The position numbers and the translations under genes were made by a program. Positions 1 through 8,257 of a DNA stretch of 64,000 nucleotides are shown here, piece by piece. Positions within the stretch are counted from its first letter, which is position 1. Each line of letters starts with the position of its first letter. The notes beneath the pieces are model-generated. The model was not told the origin of the DNA and searched no databases. It saw only the letters and a program-made list of their open reading frames with translations. This stretch comes from Clostridia bacterium. GTDB lineage: Bacteria > Bacillota > Clostridia > Oscillospirales > Acutalibacteraceae. The stretch covers positions 186,001-250,000 of the forward strand of contig JAFRMR010000013.1 of NCBI GenBank assembly GCA_017430535.1, given 5' to 3'.

Positions 1-915
1 TTTATCTTTTTCTGTACCATAATGAATACACTTATGACAATTACAGCAAAGAGAAATTATATTAGCCGGCACATCCAGGCTTTTATCAAAAAGGCCTTGT
101 TGTGATATAGGAACAAGATGATGTGGCTCCATATATTTTTTCCCATCGGAACCTTTAATAAAGGTTTCATGCTCGTGATTAAATTCGCATTTAAAACCGG
201 CTCTTTTTAAAGCAAAAGCGCCTATTTTAGGATCCCTGGGATATTTCTCGCCTGCTGAGGTTTTTGATTTTGCCGGTGCACTTTTAGGCTCCGCAATATA
301 CTCATCATCAATTGTTATTTCTTCTAAAGCAGTGGATACTTTTTCAACATATTCGGCATCATTTGCAGACTTGTATGGTAAGTGTATTACATTTAGAGGC
401 TTTCTCATCTGCGTTATTTTGCCGGGAGTAGAAGGTTTAACTGTTGAATTGATAATTCTTATTTTTCCTTTTGAAATAATTTCTATCTCTGTTGATATCC
501 GCTTAAACACATTTTTTACATGATTATTTGAGTATTCTGATTTTTCATAATCAGGAACAAATACTCCTCTGAAAACCCACAAGTCTTGGTTCTTTGCTTT
601 TGAAAAAACTACTCTTGTTGTTTTGAAACGATTTGTTTCATAATCATCTTTATGCAGATAATCATTACCGCCAGATTCTGTTATTATTGTTCCATCTCCA
701 TTGATTTCATTTATACAACCTGATTGATTCTTATTTTCGTTAGGGCACCATAGAATCCAATTGCCGCATTTTTCTCCGTTAATATCAACGATTGAATACA
801 TACCTGTTCCAACTGGGTATGTAGCAACTCTAATCTGTCTTTCTTCAAAATAAACCAAGAACTGTTTTTTGTTTTTGTAGTAAGTTTTATCTTCAACTCT
901 TAAAATGCGACCCAT
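1..915 (-). CDS. HNH endonuclease, 3' end cut by window start
   Basis: The reading frame is open from an ATG at 915-913, behind a GGAGGTC ribosome site at 921-927, to the first base of the window, so the C-terminus is missing. About 305 residues are visible. The last 65 carry an HNH nuclease signature: Cys243, His265-His266 in PHHLVP, Asn285, then a zinc-type cluster at residues 290-298 (CCNCHKCIH). HNH enzymes cut DNA using one metal ion, and this layout (PHHLVP...N...C..CH..IH) is common in McrA-like or stand-alone restriction nucleases. The N-terminal 230 residues are not recognised; they may be a DNA- or modified-base-binding domain. It stands alone on the minus strand. A defence role is inference. 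Confidence 0.8.
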   Translation of the reverse strand, partial: MGRILRVEDKTYYKNKKQFLVYFEERQIRVATYPVGTGMYSIVDINGEKCGNWILWCPNENKNQSGCINEINGDGTIITESGGNDYLHKDDYETNRFKTTRVVFSKAKNQDLWVFRGVFVPDYEKSEYSNNHVKNVFKRISTEIEIISKGKIRIINSTVKPSTPGKITQMRKPLNVIHLPYKSANDAEYVEKVSTALEEITIDDEYIAEPKSAPAKSKTSAGEKYPRDPKIGAFALKRAGFKCEFNHEHETFIKGSDGKKYMEPHHLVPISQQGLFDKSLDVPANIISLCCNCHKCIHYGTEKDK

Positions 916-1086
916 TGTTTGACCTCCAAATCAAAGATATATTATGCTATTACCCCATATAAAAACTATTATATAATACTTGTTAAATAAATTCAATAAT
1001 AAAACTCCCTTGAATTGATGCAGGGGATGATATATAATTTTTAATCGGAAGAAAACACAGCAGAGGATACGGTATAAGGTTACATT

Positions 1087-1332
1087 ATGAACGATGACGA
1101 TAAAAAATATGAATTCATAGGCAAAACTGTTTTCAGCATAACTTATCTGCTTTTCGCTCTGCGTATCACGGTTCTCTTTACCGCCGGGGCGCTTATTGTG
1201 CTGTTCATCATAAAAAAGCCCCTGTGGCTCGCCCCCATTATCGGCATTGCCTGCTTCCTGATTTACCGCTTTTTCAGGATACTTGTGCTCCGCCTCCTCA
1301 TCCGCCTGGGCAGATGGGGAAGCGGTGAATAA
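1087..1332 (+). CDS. small membrane protein, unknown
   Basis: An 81-residue protein with a charged N-terminus (MNDDDKKYEF), two hydrophobic stretches at about residues 17-41 and 45-62, and a basic C-terminal tail. This suggests a two-pass inner-membrane protein. No family is recognised. The ribosome site is weak, and the opposite strand is also open here, so assignment rests on the membrane-protein composition and the plausible ATG. It sits between the HNH gene and an intergenic repeat block and has no clear operon partner. Confidence 0.5.
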   Translation: MNDDDKKYEFIGKTVFSITYLLFALRITVLFTAGALIVLFIIKKPLWLAPIIGIACFLIYRFFRILVLRLLIRLGRWGSGE

Positions 1333-1343
1333 TGCCCCCGGCA

Positions 1344-1440
1344 TTATTCACAGTGATGTACCGCTCCGCGGTGTGAAGTTTTTTCAAAGTGAAGTTCCTT
1401 CGGAGTGATGTATTTTGCCTTGCAAAATGTAAATGGTCGC
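1344..1440. repeat. array of short hairpins with GTGAAG/GTGATG linkers
   Basis: A run of small palindromes (for example accgc-tcc-gcggt and attttgc-ctt-gcaaaat at 1412-1428) is separated by near-identical GTGAAGT or GTGATGT linkers. The block is noncoding and followed directly by the 26-bp repeat at 1469. It resembles modular intergenic hairpin repeats of gut Clostridia; that comparison is from memory. Confidence 0.5.
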
Positions 1441-1456
1441 TCCGCTCCGAATTATA

Positions 1457-1510
1457 TAAAATGCGTAAGCATCCGAAATTGCGAATTGCGCATTGCGAAT
1501 TGCGAATTGA
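1457..1510 (+). repeat. dispersed GCGAATTGC repeat, copy 1
   Basis: Bases 1469-1494 are identical over 26 bp to 3378-3403, and the match extends upstream as AAAATGC-NNNN-GCATCC, a small stem. Copy 1 continues as reiterated GCGAATTGC units up to about 1510. It lies just upstream of the 1568 gene. Confidence 0.7.
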
Positions 1511-1567
1511 ATTCCCTCCCGCTGCGGTGTATAATAGTAATATAGCACCGCATCGGAGGGAATTCTT

Positions 1568-2890
1568 ATGTCTGATATCATTGTTGCAGGCGCAGGCATC
1601 GGCGGCCTTACGGCGGCCATGAAGCTTGCCGCGGCAGGGCACAGCGTTACTGTGTATGAAAAGAATAAAAGAGCGGACTGCGGCTATGAGCAGTCCGATT
1701 CATTTGATGCCTCCGCCATGGATTACGCAGGCATCCCCATACCCGATGGCTACATTGCCCCGGGCAACGAGATTACCTTTTATTCCATTGATGAAACCGT
1801 TGAGCCCATCACCACACCCGTGCCCGCAAACTACAAAAACATAACCGTTGAGCGCAAGGTTCTGTTTGCCTACCTCGCCTCCCTTGCAGAGGAAGCCGGG
1901 GTGCGCTTCTGCTGGGAAACGGAGATTAAAACCCCGCTGGTGCTTGGCGGCAGGGTATGCGGCATTGAAACGGAGCAGGGCAAAATCTATGGTGACCTGA
2001 TTATTGATGCCTGCGGTATGAACTCCCCCCTGCGCAGAAATCTGCCCGATTTTATGCAGATTGATAAAGAGCCGGGGGCAATGAATTACCTGCACGCCTA
2101 CCGGGGCATTTTTAACCGTGTGGAATCCGCCGAAACCGGGGAAAGGTACAAAATATATGTAAATGATGATTCCGGCTTTACCTGGATAATCACCGAGGAT
2201 AACTGCGTTGATGTGCTTATAGTCAATTTCAGCGAGATTTCCTACCCCCAGGTTGCGGACCGCCTGCACAAGGTGAGCGCCCTTAACCCGCAGATGGGCA
2301 AGGAGCTGCTCAGGAACGGCAGATTTATGCAGATACCCGTGCGCCAGCCCCTGGCGGTTATGGTGGCGGACGGCTATGCCGCCATAGGGGATTCCGCATT
2401 TATGACCTACGCCGCAAAGGGCTCCGGCATTGCTTATTCGCTGAAGGCGGGCACAATACTTGCAAGGGCCGTGCTTGCGGATGCCGACGGCATTTACAAC
2501 GCCGATACCCTGTGGAAATATGAAGAGGATTTCTTTAAGGAAGTGGGCTTTGATGCCTGCAGAATTGCAATGGTAAAAAACCTTATGCCCGCCTTCTCTG
2601 CGGATGAGGTTAACGAAATATTCAAGCGGCGGCTTGTTTCCTCCGAGGAGCTTTATCAGCTTATATCCGGCCAGTATCAGAAGAGCAAGCTGCCGGGGAT
2701 GATAAAGGATAAAATCAAAATCCTCAATGAGCTGCCGGAATTCAAAGCCCAGCTTATTTCCCTTGCCGGGTGGATGGGCAGGTTTGCCGTGATGGAGCCG
2801 TTTTTCCCCAATAAGTATTCAAGGAAAGAGGCAGCCCAGTGGAGGGAAAGGTATAATAAATTCTTCGAAGAACAGATAAAAGAGGCCTAG
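1568..2890 (+). CDS. FAD-dependent oxidoreductase, geranylgeranyl reductase-like
   Basis: A 440-residue flavoprotein. The N-terminal dinucleotide-binding fold is clear (VAGAGIGGLTAAMKLAAAG, then an acidic residue in VTVYEK), a DACGMNSPLRR segment lies in mid-protein, and the second FAD motif AAIGDSAFMTYAAKGSGIAYSLKAG sits near residue 275. This order matches the geranylgeranyl reductase/FixC-like branch of the p-hydroxybenzoate hydroxylase superfamily, which reduces isoprenoid double bonds or oxidises small substrates. The substrate cannot be read from sequence. The start follows a GGAGGG site at 1555-1560. It is monocistronic and ends at a stem-loop terminator. Confidence 0.8.
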   Translation: MSDIIVAGAGIGGLTAAMKLAAAGHSVTVYEKNKRADCGYEQSDSFDASAMDYAGIPIPDGYIAPGNEITFYSIDETVEPITTPVPANYKNITVERKVLFAYLASLAEEAGVRFCWETEIKTPLVLGGRVCGIETEQGKIYGDLIIDACGMNSPLRRNLPDFMQIDKEPGAMNYLHAYRGIFNRVESAETGERYKIYVNDDSGFTWIITEDNCVDVLIVNFSEISYPQVADRLHKVSALNPQMGKELLRNGRFMQIPVRQPLAVMVADGYAAIGDSAFMTYAAKGSGIAYSLKAGTILARAVLADADGIYNADTLWKYEEDFFKEVGFDACRIAMVKNLMPAFSADEVNEIFKRRLVSSEELYQLISGQYQKSKLPGMIKDKIKILNELPEFKAQLISLAGWMGRFAVMEPFFPNKYSRKEAAQWRERYNKFFEEQIKEA

Positions 2891-2930
2891 GCATTCAGGC
2901 GAAAAGCGAACAGACAGGGTTTAATAAAGT

Positions 2931-2966
2931 ACGGCTTGCAGTAGACAAAACTGCAAGCCGTTTTTC
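2931..2966 (+). terminator. terminator of the 1568 gene
   Basis: Stem ACGGCTTGCAG / CTGCAAGCCG (2931-2941 with 2951-2960), a nine-base loop and a T5 run at 2961-2965. Confidence 0.85.
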
Positions 2967-3126
2967 TGTAAGGAATAGTTTTTTATTGTCTGTTCTCGCC
3001 GCCTTTGCTCGCTTGCCGTACCTTGGTACTGTCATCACTCGCAAAAACGGCGTTTTCATCCCGACTGCTACGGCCTCGGCCTAGGCATTTGAGCGAAAAA
3101 CAAACAGAAAATGTTTTATAGAAATT

Positions 3127-3162
3127 AAAGCCCGCGGGTTCATAAAGCCTGCGGGTTTTTTG
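3127..3162 (+). terminator. terminator-like hairpin
   Basis: An 8-bp stem (3131-3138 with 3148-3155, one G-U pair) preceded by AAAG and followed by T6. It is a second stop signal for the same direction and may belong to a duplicated gene end. Confidence 0.75.
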
Positions 3163-3267
3163 TATAGTATGCGGTTGAAGAAAGCGGCATTTTCATCTTA
3201 ATTTCTTCGGACGCCCGGCCTAAGCATTTAGGGAAAAACCGTAGGGGTGCGGGTCTCCGGTTCGTAG

Positions 3268-3286
3268 GGGCGGATATCATCCGCCC
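3268..3286. repeat. palindromic GGGCGGAT repeat
   Basis: Perfect 8-bp arms (GGGCGGAT / ATCCGCCC) around a 3-base centre, in the context CGTAGGGGCGGATATCATCC. It has the look of a dispersed intergenic repeat of gut Firmicutes. Confidence 0.5.
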
Positions 3287-3366
3287 GCCTCAAGGATATG
3301 CGTGAGCATAATACAACGGAGCTTTGCGACCAACACTTGTTACTTATGTCTTCTTCCTTCTTCCTT

Positions 3367-3403
3367 AAAATGCCTCGGCATCCGAAATTGCGAATTGCGC
3401 ATT
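3367..3403 (+). repeat. dispersed GCGAATTGC repeat, copy 2
   Basis: Bases 3378-3403 are identical to 1469-1494, with the same AAAATGC-NNNN-GCATCC lead-in. Confidence 0.7.
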
Positions 3404-3437
3404 AAAAAAAGAGCTTGCTCAGCGCAAGCTCTTTTTG
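3404..3437. terminator. bidirectional terminator
   Basis: A 9-bp stem AGAGCTTGC / GCAAGCTCT (3410-3418 with 3424-3432), with A7 on one side and T5 on the other, so it can stop transcription in both directions. It directly follows the stop of the SDR gene. Confidence 0.85.
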
Positions 3438-3443
3438 ATTTAA

Positions 3444-4220
3444 TCACATGCAAGTATATCCGCCGTCAACGGCAATATTCTGGCCGTTTACATAGCTGGA
3501 GGCGGGGGAGGCAAGGAAAATGGCGGTGCTGTCAAGCTCGCCCTCGTTGCCGTACCTTGCAAGGGGAATCATTGTTTTTGCGTAATTCTGGAAGAATTCG
3601 GAGTTGAGGGTTTCCTCGGTAAGCGGGGTATAGAAATAACCCGGGCAGATTGAATTAACATTGATGCCCTTGTCGCCCCATTCTGCTGCGAGGGCTCTGG
3701 TAAGGTTAACTACGCCGCCCTTGGCTGCGTGGTAGCAGGCGGTGGGGGCAATCTTGTTGCCCACAAGGCCGTACATTGAGGCGATGTTGATGATTCTGCC
3801 GTATTTTGCGGGGATCATTGCCTTCTTGGCAACGGAGCGGGCAACCTTGAAGGTGCCGAAAAGGTCAATATTCATTTCGTTCTCAAAGGTTTCATCGGGC
3901 ATATCCTCTGCGGGGTGAACTCCGCCTGTGCCTGCGTTGTTGATAAGGATATCGATTCTGCCGAATTCTTTGAGTGCGGCATCAACAGCTGCCTCAACGC
4001 TGTCGGTATCCGTGATATCGCAGCGAACGCCGATTGCCTTAACGCCGAATTCCTTCTCGATTTCTGCGGCAACCTCATCAATAAGGTTCTGCCTGCGGGC
4101 CATTGCAACAATGTTGCAGCCCTGGTTTGCAAGGGCCTTTGCCATCTGAACTCCGAGGCCGGTGGAAGCCCCTGTAACGATTGCGACCTGACCTGTAAGG
4201 TCAAAATAATTTTTTGCCAT
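3444..4220 (-). CDS. SDR-family NAD(P)-dependent oxidoreductase
   Basis: A 258-residue short-chain dehydrogenase. The cofactor motif TGASTGLG lies near residues 17-24, the NNAG motif (INNAGTGG) near residue 95, and the catalytic S...YxxxK set is seen as NIASMYG then ACYHAAKGG. It resembles the gluconate 5-dehydrogenase/3-oxoacyl-ACP reductase branch, which interconverts alcohols and ketones with NAD(P)H; the substrate is uncertain. I chose the ATG at 4220 because AAGGAGATT at 4225-4233 sits directly before it; an in-frame ATG at 4244 lies upstream of that site. The gene is monocistronic and ends at a bidirectional terminator. Confidence 0.88.
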   Translation of the reverse strand: MAKNYFDLTGQVAIVTGASTGLGVQMAKALANQGCNIVAMARRQNLIDEVAAEIEKEFGVKAIGVRCDITDTDSVEAAVDAALKEFGRIDILINNAGTGGVHPAEDMPDETFENEMNIDLFGTFKVARSVAKKAMIPAKYGRIINIASMYGLVGNKIAPTACYHAAKGGVVNLTRALAAEWGDKGINVNSICPGYFYTPLTEETLNSEFFQNYAKTMIPLARYGNEGELDSTAIFLASPASSYVNGQNIAVDGGYTCM

Positions 4221-4288
4221 AGTAATCTCCTTTATGTGATTCATTTTTTTGGTTAAATCAGGTTTGCCCGGCTGAGGGCGGTGAAATG

Positions 4289-6214
4289 TTAAATCAGCGG
4301 TATAAAGAAAAGCCAGAAATCGTTGCCGCCGAAAATCTTGGCGAATAAATCGCTCATTGCCTTGAAAAGCTTGGTAAAGAAGGGGGATACGCTGTATTTT
4401 GCAAAGCTGCTGTCGGCATTGTTGCCCAGGAGCTTCGCCTTTTCCATTGCCTTGTAAAATTCCTGCTCAACCTCTTCGGTTTCGCTCTGGGACCATTCCC
4501 TTTTTGCCAGCAGCTTTTCGGCCTTTGCGTAGGCCTCATCGCATTTTTCGCGCTTTGCGGGCTTAAGGGCATCCTTATCCGCCTCGTTATACCTGCGCAT
4601 CAGATCCTCAATGGCGGAAAGGTCGCGGTACTCGTTAAACTGCCTGTAGCCGCCGCTGTTTGCCCTTGCATCCTTGATGGATTTATCGGTAAGTATTGAA
4701 ACGCAAAGGCCTATAACATCGTTTACGGCGCTCTGCAGCTTAAGGTGGCTCTGGTTCTTAACAAAGAAGGTTTTATCGGGCAGGGCGCAGGTGCCTGCAT
4801 CCACAAGCCTGCCCGGGTCAAGGTAGCTTGCATCGATTGCCGGGGTGTAGCTGCCGGCGAAGGGCGAGCCAAGGGGAGCGAACTTTGCGCCTGCGGAGGT
4901 GGAGGCCGCCTGAATTATGTTATCGGAGCTTATGTTGTAGTGCTCCACCGCGGCGGGGAGCTGAAGGTTGTAGCCGGTGATAACAAAAATATCAACGCCG
5001 TTTTTATCAAGCTCCTTAAGGCGAGTTTTTGCGTTCTTTTGTATGTTCCAGTATCTGTCGGTCATTTCCTTCAGCTTTGCGTGCTCGCTGTCGGAAATAT
5101 ATTTTGCCGCCATTGCGGGGTACATCTCGGAGGGAACCAGCGCCCACATGGACTGGCAGTTTCTTATGCACTTGCCCAGCACATCGTCAAGGCCTCTTTC
5201 AAGGGCCTCCTGCAAAAAGTCGCTGAATACCTCCTGAGGTATTGCCCTTGCAATTGTGTTGCCCATATAGGCAAGGGCCATGTATTCTTCGTTGGCAATC
5301 TCAACTATGCCGGGGATAAGGTCGTTATAGAGGGCGTAGCCGTTATTGAAGGATGTGCGGGCATCCATAAGGTCACCCAACAGGTATGAGCCGTCAAGGG
5401 CGGCTGCCGCAAGGATGATTCTGTCAATTTCGCTCTCATCAATGTAATCCGCAAGGTAGGTGTTGGCTATGGTACCGCCCAGGCTTATGAAAACAAGGCT
5501 AACCTTATCGTGACCGGTCTGGGCCTTGACCATATCAATATAGTCGTTGAGCCCTGCGGCATCCTCAAGTATGTTGCCGAAGGAGCTGTAGGCGTAATAG
5601 TAGGCGTGGTCATAGCCCGCCTTTTCGCAGAACTGCTCAATATTGACCTGCCTGTAAATGAAATCATACTGGTGCTCATATTTGGTGGTGGGCAGGGTGT
5701 TGCCTTTATCATCCTTTGAGTAGCCCTTGGCGTAGTTATATGATTTATCCGGCACCTTCTTGCACTCCTCAAGGGAGTAGGGATATTTATCCGTAGCATC
5801 CGGGTTTACCCTTGTGCCGTCGGGGTTAAAGTAGTGGTCTGCAAAGCTTTTGTCAAATATATCAATCAGCACATCAAGAAGCTCGCTTCTGTCCCGCTTC
5901 AGGATAGCTTTGAGTATATCCGGCATTTTTGCTTTTATTTCATTCTCAACGGCCACCGTATCAAACATAAAGGAAAGGTCCATACCCTCCACAATGGGGA
6001 AGCCGTCGCTGGTCATAATATCGTTGCCGTTTTTATCCTGCACATAGGTCTGGGACTGCATAATACCCGGTATGATAATCACGGGGGAATAGCCGCAATC
6101 ACCGCCGCAGGAGGTTTTGAGCTGCATATCATAGGCGCTTTCCGCGGCAAATGCCGGGGTAAGGCAGAGCAGCCCGATTAAAAGAGCAAGAACCAATGAA
6201 AACAGTTTTTTCAT
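4289..6214 (-). CDS. secreted alpha/beta-hydrolase, LCAT/lipase-like
   Basis: A 641-residue exported protein. Residues 1-23 are a signal peptide (basic MKK, hydrophobic core, cleavage near AFA-AES). The lipase-type oxyanion segment VIIIPGI lies at residues 45-51 and the likely nucleophile elbow at residues 240-247 (LVFISLGG, Ser244). The elbow lacks the usual first glycine of GxSxG, so activity is not certain. The layout resembles lecithin:cholesterol acyltransferase-like hydrolases, acting on lipid or ester substrates outside the cell. A charged helical region near residues 550-610 precedes a hydrophobic tail (FFTKLFKAMSDLFAKIFGG) like that of other secreted proteins here. It follows the 6224 gene by 9 bases, so the two are probably one operon. 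Confidence 0.72.
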   Translation of the reverse strand: MKKLFSLVLALLIGLLCLTPAFAAESAYDMQLKTSCGGDCGYSPVIIIPGIMQSQTYVQDKNGNDIMTSDGFPIVEGMDLSFMFDTVAVENEIKAKMPDILKAILKRDRSELLDVLIDIFDKSFADHYFNPDGTRVNPDATDKYPYSLEECKKVPDKSYNYAKGYSKDDKGNTLPTTKYEHQYDFIYRQVNIEQFCEKAGYDHAYYYAYSSFGNILEDAAGLNDYIDMVKAQTGHDKVSLVFISLGGTIANTYLADYIDESEIDRIILAAAALDGSYLLGDLMDARTSFNNGYALYNDLIPGIVEIANEEYMALAYMGNTIARAIPQEVFSDFLQEALERGLDDVLGKCIRNCQSMWALVPSEMYPAMAAKYISDSEHAKLKEMTDRYWNIQKNAKTRLKELDKNGVDIFVITGYNLQLPAAVEHYNISSDNIIQAASTSAGAKFAPLGSPFAGSYTPAIDASYLDPGRLVDAGTCALPDKTFFVKNQSHLKLQSAVNDVIGLCVSILTDKSIKDARANSGGYRQFNEYRDLSAIEDLMRRYNEADKDALKPAKREKCDEAYAKAEKLLAKREWSQSETEEVEQEFYKAMEKAKLLGNNADSSFAKYSVSPFFTKLFKAMSDLFAKIFGGNDFWLFFIPLI

Positions 6215-6223
6215 GCCGTTACC

Positions 6224-6880
6224 TCATTTCCAGTCTTTTTCATCTAGACCGTAGGTTGTGTTGTAGCCGTGGTTTGAAGAGGGCCTTAAATCATTGGGGT
6301 ACATTGTATCTGCGTAAATATCAGTCTGCAGGTTTTTAACCAGCTTGTAAACCTTCTCATAATCCGGTATATCGCAGATTGAAATACCCGTGGACGTTCT
6401 TGAGGCAGATGGTGCGGAGCCGGGGGCGGAAAGGGAGCCGTGGCCGCACTCCGAAATAACATCGCCCACGCCCAGCCGCTGGTCAAAAATGCCCCTGTGT
6501 ATATTTATGTGAGCTATTTCCGCAAAGGGCTTCATTTCACAGGTGAGGGCGAAAACCCCGCCGGAAACATATATGCCCCTGTCGGTTACCGCATAGTTGG
6601 TGTTTCTGTATTTCCTAATGCTGAAAAGCACACCGCCAAGGTAAAGCCACACGGGCATAAGGTGCAGCAGAAAGAAGGGGATTATAAACGAGCCCATACC
6701 CGATGAAGCGGAGCCCAGCGCCTTGTTGATAAAGCCGAAATCAATAAGGCCCCATATAAGGGCAAAGGGCAGAAGGGGGTTGAAAATGCTCTCAAGCAAA
6801 AAGCATTTTTTATCCGGCTTGCCTTCCCAGAGTATTCTTTCGCTGCTGCCTATCATAGTTTTAAGAGGAGAATCCTGCAT
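6224..6880 (-). CDS. PH-domain membrane protein
   Basis: A 218-residue protein. An N-terminal segment ILWEGKPDKK is followed by two hydrophobic helices (about residues 30-55 and 64-88) and then a bacterial PH-like beta-rich domain starting YAVTDRGIYVSGG. This order is typical of YdbT/bPH2-type membrane proteins, whose function is poorly known. The ATG follows AAAGGAGGC. A promoter (TTGTTT, 17 bp, TAAAGT) lies upstream at 6910-6938. It is the first gene of an operon with the secreted hydrolase. Confidence 0.75.
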   Translation of the reverse strand: MQDSPLKTMIGSSERILWEGKPDKKCFLLESIFNPLLPFALIWGLIDFGFINKALGSASSGMGSFIIPFFLLHLMPVWLYLGGVLFSIRKYRNTNYAVTDRGIYVSGGVFALTCEMKPFAEIAHINIHRGIFDQRLGVGDVISECGHGSLSAPGSAPSASRTSTGISICDIPDYEKVYKLVKNLQTDIYADTMYPNDLRPSSNHGYNTTYGLDEKDWK

Positions 6881-6909
6881 AATACGCCTCCTTTATTCCA
6901 TACACAATA

Positions 6910-6938
6910 ACTTTAACACATCGCGCATATAAAAACAA
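6910..6938 (-). promoter_or_regulatory. promoter of the 6880-4289 operon
   Basis: On the minus strand TTGTTT (6933-6938), a 17-bp spacer and TAAAGT (6910-6915), about 20 bases from the ribosome site. Confidence 0.55.
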
Positions 6939-6964
6939 CTGTTATTTTATCTTATCAAACAGTA

Positions 6965-6992
6965 TTGAAAAAAATCCCCGCTGTGCTATAAT
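6965..6992 (+). promoter_or_regulatory. promoter of the alcohol dehydrogenase gene
   Basis: TTGAAA (6965-6970), a 16-bp spacer and a perfect TATAAT (6987-6992). The start codon lies 35 bases downstream. Confidence 0.75.
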
Positions 6993-7026
6993 GAAACGGT
7001 AGAATTATGCGAAAAGGAGAAAAAAT

Positions 7027-8244
7027 ATGCCCGTTACAAAACTTTCAGTTGCCGTTTGCAGATCATATCAGGCGGCCTTCCGCGTGGCGGTAAAATTCCT
7101 TGACTGGACAGGGCCGGAGGTAATAAAAGGCGAGGGCTCAATCAAAAAACTGCCCGAAGTAATCAGAAACAACGGCCACAGAAGTATTCTTGTGGTTACC
7201 GATAAGGGCCTTATGGGCCTTAACCTGCTGGATGACCTTTTTGCAGGTCTCAAAGAGCAGGGCGTGCTTTACACCGTTTATGACGGCGTTCAGCCCAACC
7301 CCACCATTGATAATATTGAAGAAGCACTCAAGCTTTATAAAAATCACATGTGCACCGGCATAGTGGCTTTCGGCGGCGGCTCACCCATGGATTGCGCCAA
7401 GGCCTGCGCCGCAAGGGTTGCAAGGCCCCATACCAAGGTTCAGCAGATGAGGGGCACACTTAAGGTTATCAAAAAGCTGCCTATGCTTTACGCCGTGCCC
7501 ACCACCGCCGGCACCGGCTCGGAAACCACCCTTGCCGCCGTTGTATCTGACCCCTCAACCCACGAAAAATATGCAATCAACGACCCGGTTTTAAGACCCA
7601 AATATGCGGTGCTTGACCCTGCCCTTACCCTGGGCCTGCCCCCTCACATTACATCAACCACCGGCATGGATGCCCTTACCCACGCCGTTGAGGCTTTTAT
7701 AGGGCAAAGCAACACCCCCGAAACCGAGGATGCTGCAAAGAAGGCCACAAAGCTTATCTTTGACAATATCTTTACCGCCTATGAAAACGGCAAGGATATG
7801 CAGGCAAGGGAAAATATGCTGGAGGCCTCCTTCCTTGCAGGCGTTGCCTTCACAAGGGCTTATGTGGGCTATGTGCACGCAATTGCCCATAATTTCGGCG
7901 GCATTTACGGCACCCCCCACGGCCTTGCCAACGCCGTTATCCTGCCCTATGTGCTTGATTATTACGGCGAGGCCGCCTATGCCCGCCTTGCAATACTGGC
8001 AAAGGTTGCAGGCGTTGCGGATGAGGGCGAAACCGATGAGCAGGCCGCCAAGAAGTTTATTGCCGCAATCCGCGAGCTCAATAACAAAATGAATATACCC
8101 GAGCATCTTGAGGTAATGGAAAAGGATGTTACCACCATTGCCCAGAGAGCCCTGAGAGAGGGCAATCCTCTTTACCCCGTGCCCAGAATCATGGGCTTTG
8201 AAGAGGCTTGCGATATAGTAAGGCAGGTAGGCAACCTGCATTGA
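7027..8244 (+). CDS. iron-containing alcohol dehydrogenase (type III)
   Basis: A 405-residue Fe-ADH. GGGSPMD at residues 117-123 and TTAGTGSETT near 159-168 form the nucleotide site. The four metal ligands fit the family spacing: Asp215, His219, His284 and His298 (DALTH and HAIAHNFGGIYGTPHG). The family reduces aldehydes to alcohols, or the reverse, with NAD(P)H in fermentation. The start follows AAAAGGAGA. A consensus promoter lies upstream and the flavoenzyme gene follows 13 bases after the stop, so the two are probably co-transcribed. Confidence 0.92.
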   Translation: MPVTKLSVAVCRSYQAAFRVAVKFLDWTGPEVIKGEGSIKKLPEVIRNNGHRSILVVTDKGLMGLNLLDDLFAGLKEQGVLYTVYDGVQPNPTIDNIEEALKLYKNHMCTGIVAFGGGSPMDCAKACAARVARPHTKVQQMRGTLKVIKKLPMLYAVPTTAGTGSETTLAAVVSDPSTHEKYAINDPVLRPKYAVLDPALTLGLPPHITSTTGMDALTHAVEAFIGQSNTPETEDAAKKATKLIFDNIFTAYENGKDMQARENMLEASFLAGVAFTRAYVGYVHAIAHNFGGIYGTPHGLANAVILPYVLDYYGEAAYARLAILAKVAGVADEGETDEQAAKKFIAAIRELNNKMNIPEHLEVMEKDVTTIAQRALREGNPLYPVPRIMGFEEACDIVRQVGNLH

Positions 8245-8257
8245 AAAGGGTGAGAAA

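Larger units (their letters stand above)
2891..3443. other. gene-free 550-bp region with terminators and repeats
   Basis: No convincing gene is present. The region holds two rho-independent terminators, a palindromic repeat, copy 2 of the GCGAATTGC repeat and a third, bidirectional terminator. An imperfect direct repeat starting GGCCTA(G/A)GCATT and followed by an A-rich GCGAAAA tract occurs three times (2885-2920, 3079-3115, 3216-3240). Confidence 0.7.

Noticed and set aside
711-896. 61-residue minus-strand frame near the start of the window
   Set aside because: It lies in another frame inside the clear HNH coding sequence.
1700-2269. Minus-strand frame opposite the flavoprotein gene
   Set aside because: It mirrors the GC-rich coding strand, has no ribosome site and no recognisable protein features.
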